Origin: an uncultured Clostridia bacterium
GTDB taxonomy: Bacteria; Bacillota; Clostridia; Peptostreptococcales; Acidaminobacteraceae
NCBI GenBank assembly: GCA_945950065.1
Contig: CAMFGQ010000033.1
Span: 1-12,921 of the forward strand
Reading direction: 5' to 3'
Length of the DNA stretch: 12,921 bases
The notes beneath the pieces were generated by a model. It searched no databases, was not told the origin of the DNA, and saw only the letters and a list, made by a program, of their open reading frames with translations. The position numbers and the translations under genes are program-made. Position 1 is the stretch's first letter; every line of letters begins with the position of its first letter. Shown in pieces: positions 8,608-12,921 of this stretch.

Positions 8608-8731
8608 GTTTTACGCGTTGGGATTCTTCTGCTTTTTTTGCATCATTGAAGCGTTGGGTTGTTCCCACTAGATAACCAGTGATTCTTCTGATTCGTTGAA
8701 AGCTTACATTTTTGCCTACTTCTTTTTTCAT
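8594..8731 (-). CDS. nrdD: Separate glycyl-radical peptide of split class III NrdD (45 aa)
   Basis: This 45-residue ORF matches the C-terminal end of ordinary NrdD proteins. It contains QRIRRITGYLVGT (Gly19 in RITGY), then RFNDAKKAEE and RVKH. E. coli NrdD, as I recall it, ends RRVCGYLGS...PFNAGKQEE...RRVKH, where the Gly of CGY carries the stable radical. The long NrdD just upstream lacks any RxxGY motif. I infer that this peptide docks into the large subunit, receives the radical from NrdG and passes it to the active-site Cys, as GrcA/YfiD is known to do for pyruvate formate-lyase. It has its own site AGGAGAG four bases before the ATG. It is in the same frame as nrdD, after one TAG and three codons, so readthrough to a fused protein is a less likely alternative. 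Its last 14 bases overlap nrdG. Confidence 0.9.
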   Translation of the reverse strand: MKKEVGKNVSFQRIRRITGYLVGTTQRFNDAKKAEESQRVKHVVR

Positions 8732-8735
8732 TTTT

Positions 8736-8743
8736 CTCTCCTA
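8736..8743 (-). promoter_or_regulatory. Stop/ribosome-binding junction between nrdD and its radical peptide
   Basis: On the minus strand the octamer TAGGAGAG contains both the nrdD stop TAG (8743-8741) and the AGGAGAG site of the next ORF, four bases before its ATG. The same octamer forms the Nudix/whiA junction at 7512-7519, where two unrelated proteins are certainly made separately. That argues for re-initiation rather than stop readthrough. Confidence 0.8.
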
Positions 8744-10978
8744 GCGTTTATTTAAATAATAGTCTGGTACATCGGGATATTTTTTCTTCAGTTCTTGCAA
8801 CTTCTCCAATGGAATGCTTTCGCCATCCTTTCGCCCACATCGAGGGCAGACATCATGAATGATTCCAGTAAATCCACAGACCGGATCACGGTCCACAGGG
8901 TGATTCACCGATCCATAGCCTACACCTTCTTCTTTCATTTTTCGAATGACGCTCTCAAAGGCCGAAAGATTCTTACTGAGATCACCATCTAATTCCACAT
9001 AGCTGATGTGTCCAGCATTGGTGAAGTTGTGATAGGGTGCTTCTTTTTCAATCTTTTCAAAGGCACTAATGGGATAGTAGACGGGAACATGGAAGGAATT
9101 GGTGTAGAAGTCTTGATCAGTGATTCCGGGTAGTTCTCCGTATTTCTTCTTATCCAGACGAACAAAGCGCCCAGAAAGACCTTCTGCTGGTGTTGCAAGG
9201 AGGGTTACATTGCGGTTTTCTCGCTTACTCATTTCATCACATTTCTTCCGCATGAAGCCCACAATCTCTAGACCCAGCTCCTGTGACTCTTTACTCTCCC
9301 CATGATGTTTGCCTCTTAGGGCAACCAGCGTCTCTGCAAGGCCGATAAAGCCAATGCTCAAGGTACCATGACGCAGCACCTCTGCAATCTCTTCTTCTTG
9401 ATTCAGTTCACCCGAATCAATCCAAACACCTTGTCCCATGAGGAAGGGGTAATTCTTCACCTTTTTCTTTTCCTGAATGCTGACACGGTGAAGCAGTTGT
9501 CTAAAGACAAGCTCCATGGTGTCCTCTAACTCCTCATAGAATTTATCTAGATCGCCTCTGGCATCAATGGCTAGGCGTGGGAGATTAATGGATGTGAAAC
9601 TTAAATTCCCTCGACCACAGGTGACTTCCTTAGAAGGGTCCACCACATTGCCCATGACCCTGGTTCTACATCCCATATAGGCTACCTCAGAATTGTACTG
9701 GCCCTCTTTGTAATAGGCCAGATTAAAGGGAGCATCCAGGAAGCTGAAGTTTGGGAACAATCGTTTGGCAGATACCTTTAGGGCTTGACGGAAGAGATCA
9801 TAGTTGGGATCTTCTTCGTTGTAGTTGATGCCTTCCTTGACTTTAAAGATCTGTACGGGGAAGATGGGGGTTTCACCACCACCTAAGCCATCCCATGTCG
9901 CTTCAAGAAGGCTCTTCATTACCAGTCTGCCTGCGGGACTTGTACAGGTCCCATAATTAATGGAACTAAAGGGTACCTGTGCACCAGCACGGGAGTTCAT
10001 CGTATTGAGGTTATGGATCAGCGCTTGCATAGCTTGAAGAGTTTCCTTTTCAATCATCTTGCGCGCTTTTCTTAAGAGAGAAAGACGCTGTGCTTCACTG
10101 AGTCCCATTTCTTCTAGCTCAAGAAGAAGCTCTTTCTCCTCCTCTTCCTCCACGAAGGTTACCCCCTCAATCAGTTGGTCCATGTCTTCAGGCAAGTCTA
10201 ATTCTTTGAAGGAAAAGCTATACTCAATCAGACTTTTGAGTGCCTTACGATAGCTCTTGTTGACACCCTCTTCCATAGCATAATCAAAATGGGGAATGCT
10301 CTGTCCACCATGCATTTCGTTTTGATTTGCTTGCACAGCAATGCAGGCAAGAGCTGCATAGGATCCGATGCTCTGTGGGGTGCGTAGGAAACCATGACCT
10401 GTAGAAAAGCCTCGCTCAAAGAGATCGATCAGATCAATTTGGCAACAGGTTTCGGTTAACATGTAGAAGTCTTTGTCGTGAATATGTATGCGTCCTTCTT
10501 CATGTGCCTTTTGCATGTCTTCAGGTAGAATAAACTGATCCACAAAATACTTACTTCCCTCGGAGCCGTACTTTAACATGGTCCCCATGGAGGTGTCACC
10601 ATCGATGTTGGCATTTTCGCGGAGAAGATCGTTGTCTTCTGAACCCTTAAAGGTGATTTCTTTGTAGAGCTTCATCAGATTATCTTCTGCTTCACGTCTT
10701 CTATGATGTTGGGCACGATAGATGATGTATGCCTTTGCTGTTTGCAGCGCACCTTCTTCAATGAGGGTTTCTTCTACCAGGTCTTGAATCTCCTCTACAC
10801 CTGGAATGGTGGAATGGATTTTTTCGACTACCCTACGAGAAACTTCATCTAGTCTAGCATCACTAAGGGTTTCTGAGGGAATGGTGCGATTGGCTTTGTA
10901 GATGGCTTGGCGGATTTTGTAGACATCAAAGGGCATATGCGTGCCATCACGTTTAAGGATGAGTTTGGGATAGGTCAT
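8741..10978 (-). CDS. nrdD: Class III (anaerobic) ribonucleoside-triphosphate reductase, large part without glycyl-radical site
   Basis: Reduces ribonucleoside triphosphates to deoxy forms under anaerobic conditions. The 745 residues begin with an ATP-cone (about 1-95, LILKRDGTHMPFDVYKIRQA) that would sense ATP/dATP. The ten-stranded barrel follows, with conserved NrdD blocks: TCCQIDLIDL (Cys179, aligning with E. coli Cys175), NQNEMHGGQSIP, INYGTCTSPAGR, AYMGCRTRV (Cys437) and FTSINLPRLA. An acidic coiled insertion lies near 270-310. The end has a zinc-ribbon-like part with three Cys (701, 711, 714) and Asp698 where a fourth Cys would be expected, then about 30 charged residues ending LNKR. 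No RxxGY radical motif is present; it sits on the next ORF. The start has GGGAG seven bases upstream. Expression is under a cobalamin riboswitch. Confidence 0.96.
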   Translation of the reverse strand: MTYPKLILKRDGTHMPFDVYKIRQAIYKANRTIPSETLSDARLDEVSRRVVEKIHSTIPGVEEIQDLVEETLIEEGALQTAKAYIIYRAQHHRRREAEDNLMKLYKEITFKGSEDNDLLRENANIDGDTSMGTMLKYGSEGSKYFVDQFILPEDMQKAHEEGRIHIHDKDFYMLTETCCQIDLIDLFERGFSTGHGFLRTPQSIGSYAALACIAVQANQNEMHGGQSIPHFDYAMEEGVNKSYRKALKSLIEYSFSFKELDLPEDMDQLIEGVTFVEEEEEKELLLELEEMGLSEAQRLSLLRKARKMIEKETLQAMQALIHNLNTMNSRAGAQVPFSSINYGTCTSPAGRLVMKSLLEATWDGLGGGETPIFPVQIFKVKEGINYNEEDPNYDLFRQALKVSAKRLFPNFSFLDAPFNLAYYKEGQYNSEVAYMGCRTRVMGNVVDPSKEVTCGRGNLSFTSINLPRLAIDARGDLDKFYEELEDTMELVFRQLLHRVSIQEKKKVKNYPFLMGQGVWIDSGELNQEEEIAEVLRHGTLSIGFIGLAETLVALRGKHHGESKESQELGLEIVGFMRKKCDEMSKRENRNVTLLATPAEGLSGRFVRLDKKKYGELPGITDQDFYTNSFHVPVYYPISAFEKIEKEAPYHNFTNAGHISYVELDGDLSKNLSAFESVIRKMKEEGVGYGSVNHPVDRDPVCGFTGIIHDVCPRCGRKDGESIPLEKLQELKKKYPDVPDYYLNKR

Positions 10979-10984
10979 AAAAAA

Positions 10985-11000
10985 ACTCCCTTTCTGGAGT
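10985..11000 (-). promoter_or_regulatory. Small hairpin covering the nrdD ribosome binding site
   Basis: On the minus strand ACTCC (11000-10996) can pair with GGAGT (10989-10985), a 5-bp stem with a 6-base loop that hides the GGGAG site of nrdD and is followed by seven T. It could act as a translational block or as a weak second terminator. The stem is short, so this is tentative. Confidence 0.4.
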
Positions 11001-11005
11001 ACATT

Positions 11006-11043
11006 AAAAATGCCCCTTACTTGTCATACTCCGTGACAAGGGG
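11006..11043 (-). terminator. Riboswitch-controlled transcription terminator before nrdD
   Basis: On the minus strand CTTGTCA pairs with TGACAAG (seven base pairs, 7-base loop), extended after a 3-base bulge by CCC/GGG, and then comes CATTTTTAA. It lies just downstream of the cobalamin aptamer. The 3' arm GACAAG can also pair with CTTGTC inside the aptamer's B12 box (11053-11058), giving a natural antiterminator when the aptamer is empty. The hairpin is seen; the switching scheme is inferred. Confidence 0.75.
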
Positions 11044-11045
11044 TT

Positions 11046-11182
11046 GCTTTTAGACAAGTCTTCTGGCTCGGGCTAGAAAGCCGCCTTCCCGTTTCCAGTG
11101 GCTATGGCTTTATGACACCCTTACAGCGGCGGGACCGCAGAGGATTCACACCTCTTTCCTTATTAAGCGAACATCTAAAAGC
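11046..11182 (-). ncRNA. Cobalamin (adenosyl-B12) riboswitch upstream of nrdD
   Basis: Conserved elements in order on the minus strand: closing stem P1 from GCTTTTAGA (11182-11174) with TCTAAAAGC (11054-11046), a perfect 9 bp; GGTGTGAATCC; the core GCGGTCCCGCCGCTGT (11138-11123); GCCACTGG and CGGGAAGGCGG; and the B12 box AGCCAGAAGACTTGTC (11068-11053), close to the consensus AGYCMGRAGACCTGCC. At 137 bases it is a compact version. It is followed by a terminator, so cobalamin binding should switch the operon off. Known logic from Streptomyces and others is that B12 represses a B12-independent reductase when a class II, B12-dependent one is present. Confidence 0.95.
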
Positions 11183-11194
11183 TATATATAGTAT
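11179..11194. promoter_or_regulatory. Possible NrdR box (leader side)
   Basis: The 16-mer AAGCTATATATAGTAT has the central CTATATATAG of the NrdR consensus ACACWATATWTWGTGT but poor outer bases. It lies just after the predicted nrdD start of transcription and overlaps the first bases of the riboswitch P1 stem. NrdR is the general repressor of ribonucleotide reductase genes. Only a candidate; AT-rich sequence could match by chance. Confidence 0.35.
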
Positions 11195-11206
11195 TTTTCT
11201 TACTAA

Positions 11207-11235
11207 AGAGTACCACATGCTGTAGTGGTGGTCAA
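11207..11235 (-). promoter_or_regulatory. Promoter of the nrdD operon
   Basis: On the minus strand -35 TTGACC (11235-11230), a 17-base spacer and -10 TACTCT (11212-11207) preceded by TGG, an extended -10. Transcription would start near 11200, about 18 bases before the riboswitch P1 stem. Confidence 0.6.
11213..11228. promoter_or_regulatory. Possible NrdR box (promoter spacer)
   Basis: CCACATGCTGTAGTGG matches about 10 of 16 positions of the NrdR consensus, including CACA and TAGTG at the ends. It fills the spacer between -35 and -10 of the nrdD promoter, a good place for a repressor. Its centre is 34 bases from the other candidate box, slightly more than the usual three helical turns, which weakens the call. 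Confidence 0.35.
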
Positions 11236-11304
11236 TAAAATTCCCCCACTTTCACGGAAGAAAATGACAGTTCTTTTCGACCCTTTACAGCAACATAGAA
11301 GTGC

Positions 11305-11333
11305 TTATGTCCATAAAAAAAGCATGCTATAAT
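11305..11333 (+). promoter_or_regulatory. Promoter of the methionine gamma-lyase gene
   Basis: TGCTATAAT is a perfect extended -10 (TATAAT at 11328-11333). The hexamer 17 bases upstream (TTATGT, 11305-11310) is a poor -35, which an extended -10 can tolerate. The predicted leader is about 25 bases. No SAM riboswitch or T-box is visible. Bases 11236-11300, between this and the divergent nrdD promoter, show nothing I recognise. Confidence 0.65.
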
Positions 11334-11364
11334 AGAGATAACTTCATTTGGAAAGGAAGAAAAT

Positions 11365-12564
11365 ATGGAAAAAGATCAGATGTCGAAGTTAGGCTTTGCA
11401 ACACGCTCAATTCATGCAGGCCATCAGGAGAATCAATTTGGAGCACTGGCTACACCGATTTATCAAACCTCTACTTTCGTCTTTGATTCAGCAGAACAAG
11501 GTGGACGACGCTTTGCCCTTGAAGAAGAAGGCTATATTTATACCAGATTGGGCAATCCTACCACAACCCAAGTAGAAGAAAAAATCGCATCTCTTGAAGG
11601 AGCTGAGGCAGCTTTGGCTACAGCTTCAGGAATTGGAGCATTAACTTCCACTCTTTGGACACTTCTTTCTGCAGGAGATCACCTCATTGCTGCGAAGACT
11701 CTTTACGGATGTAGCTTTGCCTATTTAATCCACGGATTGACACGATTTGGCATTGAAGTCACCATCGTTGATACAAGAGATCCGGAAGAGATTCGTCAAG
11801 CAATGCAAGAGAACACCAAGCTTGTCTACTTAGAAAGTCCTGCCAATCCCAACATGTTTATCGCTGACATTCAGGCCATTTCTGACATCGCCCATGAAAA
11901 GGAAGACTGTCTTGTAATGGTAGATAATACTTATATGACCCCCTATCTCCAACGTCCCATTGAACTTGGCGCTGATCTAGTGATGCATTCAGCTACTAAG
12001 TATCTCAATGGCCATGGTGATGTCATTGCAGGCTTCATCGCAGGCAAAAAAGACATCATTGATCAAATACGTTTTGTTGGGGTAAAGGACCTAACAGGTT
12101 CTGTTCAGGGTCCCTTTGAATCTTTCCTCATTAACCGTGGACTCAAGACCCTGCCACTGCGTATGGATCGTCATTGTGCCAATGCACAAAAAGTGGCTGA
12201 GTTTCTTGAAACCCATGATGCCATTGCATCGGTGAGCTATCCTGGTCTTCCAAGCTTCCCCCAGTATGAACTTGCCAAAAAGCAAATGGATGGTCCAGGA
12301 GCTATGATTGCCTTTGAATTAAAGGGAGGCATGGAAGCAGGTAAAAAGCTGATGAACAGCCTGAAGCTCTGTAAACTAGCTGTAAGCCTTGGGGATGCTG
12401 AAACCCTAATTCAACATCCTGCAAGCATGACCCACTCTCCCTATACAGAGGAAGAGCGTATAGAGTGTTACATCACTGAAGGGCTTGTTCGTCTTTCCAT
12501 TGGGCTTGAAGATGCTGAGGACATTGTGGCTGACCTGAAGCAGGGACTTGACCAATTACTCTAA
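11365..12564 (+). CDS. mdeA: Methionine gamma-lyase (PLP enzyme)
   Basis: Splits L-methionine to methanethiol, ammonia and 2-oxobutyrate; a cytoplasmic fold-type I PLP enzyme of the Cys/Met metabolism family. The 399 residues match the family length and resemble the Pseudomonas putida enzyme throughout. Key marks: the YTRLGNPTT segment for the phosphate of PLP; SGIGALTSTLWTLL; TLYGCSFAYL with Cys116, the residue that distinguishes methionine gamma-lyase from cystathionine lyases and synthases; VDNTYMTPYLQRP; the PLP lysine Lys212 in HSATKYLNGHGD; and SLGDAETLIQHPASMTHS near the C-terminus. The first ATG is chosen because AAGGAAG lies five bases upstream; Met6 is an alternative without a site. 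It is monocistronic, divergent from the nrdD operon. O-acetylhomoserine sulfhydrylase or cystathionine gamma-lyase activity is less likely. Confidence 0.93.
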   Translation: MEKDQMSKLGFATRSIHAGHQENQFGALATPIYQTSTFVFDSAEQGGRRFALEEEGYIYTRLGNPTTTQVEEKIASLEGAEAALATASGIGALTSTLWTLLSAGDHLIAAKTLYGCSFAYLIHGLTRFGIEVTIVDTRDPEEIRQAMQENTKLVYLESPANPNMFIADIQAISDIAHEKEDCLVMVDNTYMTPYLQRPIELGADLVMHSATKYLNGHGDVIAGFIAGKKDIIDQIRFVGVKDLTGSVQGPFESFLINRGLKTLPLRMDRHCANAQKVAEFLETHDAIASVSYPGLPSFPQYELAKKQMDGPGAMIAFELKGGMEAGKKLMNSLKLCKLAVSLGDAETLIQHPASMTHSPYTEEERIECYITEGLVRLSIGLEDAEDIVADLKQGLDQLL

Positions 12565-12570
12565 ACGAAT

Positions 12571-12600
12571 AAGGGGCACCATTGCCCCTTTTTTTCTTTT
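12571..12600 (+). terminator. Rho-independent terminator of the methionine gamma-lyase gene
   Basis: AAGGGGCA (12571-12578) and TGCCCCTT (12583-12590) form an 8-bp stem with a four-base loop CCAT, followed by TTTTTCTTTT, seven bases after the stop codon. Confidence 0.95.
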
Positions 12601-12673
12601 ATCAAGATGTCCTTTTTTACCTTCCATTAAGTTTCGTTTCCTGTAGTAAAAGACAACATGAACAGCCTTGTTT

Positions 12674-12682
12674 TGCTATAAT
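12674..12682 (+). promoter_or_regulatory. Promoter for the gene(s) at the right edge
   Basis: TGCTATAAT is an extended -10 identical to the one before the methionine gamma-lyase gene. No convincing -35 is present 16-18 bases upstream. It would give a leader of about 190 bases before the edge gene. Bases 12601-12670 show nothing I recognise. Confidence 0.6.
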
Positions 12683-12769
12683 GAATGGTAATAAACACAC
12701 CTTTAAGAAAACTATACTTGGAGGGAAGCTGACGACGATCTTTTAAAGCTCAAAAAGGATGATACAGCT

Positions 12770-12858
12770 ATGACTACTCAAAAAAACTACAGGTGATCCT
12801 TTCAAGCGGCTTAGTTCTCAGTCTGATTCTCTTTCTACATAGACAAAATGACCATTAG
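12770..12858 (+). pseudogene. Short hydrophobic ORF, interrupted at an A-run
   Basis: An ATG at 12770 (AAAGGA ten bases upstream) opens MTTQKNYR and stops at once. A -1 shift at the A-run (A AAA AAC, 12780-12786) would instead give MTTQKK followed by LQVILSSGLVLSLILFLHRQ and a stop at 12858, one transmembrane-like segment. The downstream frame has no usable start of its own. The A-run is a canonical -1 slippery heptamer in the correct phase, but simple decay of a small gene, or a sequencing slip, is equally possible. It ends 20 bases before the next ORF, whose first residues (AQKVILF) look loosely similar. I do not recognise the product. Confidence 0.3.
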
Positions 12859-12878
12859 AACACCTTGAGGAGTTCCCT

Positions 12879-12921
12879 ATGAAAAACAAATTCAACAATG
12901 CACAAAAAGTCATCCTCTTTG
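12879..12921 (+). CDS. Start of an unidentified protein, cut by window edge
   Basis: An ATG with a good GAGGAG site six bases upstream opens MKNKFNNAQKVILF and runs off the window. The basic N-terminus followed by hydrophobic residues would fit a membrane or exported protein. Fourteen residues are too few to identify it. Confidence 0.6.
   Translation, partial: MKNKFNNAQKVILF

Noticed and set aside
8741..8743. Amber codon TAG as pyrrolysine or other recoded amino acid in NrdD
   Set aside because: NrdD has no Pyl at this place in any family I know, the context forms a proper ribosome binding site, and the same TAGGAGAG octamer serves as an ordinary stop/start junction at Nudix/whiA.
11183..11364. 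SAM riboswitch or T-box before methionine gamma-lyase
   Set aside because: The predicted leader is only about 25 bases, too short for either, and no motif is present.
12681..12746. Short ORF starting ATG AAT GGT just after the -10 box
   Set aside because: The ATG overlaps the -10 itself and would precede the transcription start; no ribosome binding site.
12683..12878. Long leader before the right-edge gene as a riboswitch or T-box
   Set aside because: I found no conserved aptamer core, no T-box sequence and no terminator hairpin in it.
1..12921. CRISPR arrays, insertion sequences, tRNA or rRNA genes
   Set aside because: No regular direct repeats, transposase-like ORFs, terminal inverted repeats, cloverleaf sequences or rRNA motifs were found; the window is ordinary chromosomal gene content.

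Overview
The window looks like a chromosomal segment of an anaerobic Gram-positive (Bacillota; Clostridia- or Tissierellia-like) bacterium. The reasons are the classic Bacillota order whiA-dnaE-pfkA-pyk, AGGAGG-type ribosome binding sites, a pyruvate kinase with the extra C-terminal domain common in Bacillota, an oxygen-sensitive class III ribonucleotide reductase, and a methionine gamma-lyase. The genus cannot be told from the sequence alone.

Layout. Positions 1-7903 hold a tightly packed minus-strand operon read right to left: Nudix hydrolase (7903-7517), whiA (7508-6618), dnaE (6621-3247), pfkA (3233-2274), pyk (2271-532) and a lipoprotein cut by the window edge (524-1). Gaps are 2-13 bases or the genes overlap, and several stop codons lie inside the next gene's ribosome binding site. 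A sigma-70-like promoter lies at 7922-7949. The operon joins replication (DnaE), a WhiA regulator and the two committed kinases of glycolysis. In Bacillus subtilis rapZ and yvcK sit between yvcI (Nudix) and whiA; here they are absent.

Positions 8021-11235 hold a second minus-strand unit for anaerobic dNTP synthesis: promoter with possible NrdR boxes, cobalamin riboswitch, terminator, nrdD (10978-8741), a 45-residue ORF (8731-8594) too short for routine ORF lists, nrdG (8607-8101) and a strong terminator. The long NrdD has no glycyl-radical motif. The 45-residue ORF carries it (RRITGYL). NrdD is therefore split into a catalytic subunit and a separate radical-bearing peptide, with the NrdG activase overlapping the peptide gene. 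The two NrdD parts share a reading frame and are separated by one TAG that forms part of a good ribosome binding site. The riboswitch predicts that vitamin B12 turns off the class III enzyme, implying a B12-dependent class II reductase elsewhere.

Positions 11305-12600 hold a divergent plus-strand gene for methionine gamma-lyase with its own extended -10 promoter and terminator. The last 320 bases hold another promoter, a short hydrophobic reading frame interrupted at an A-run, and the start of an unidentified plus-strand gene that runs off the window.
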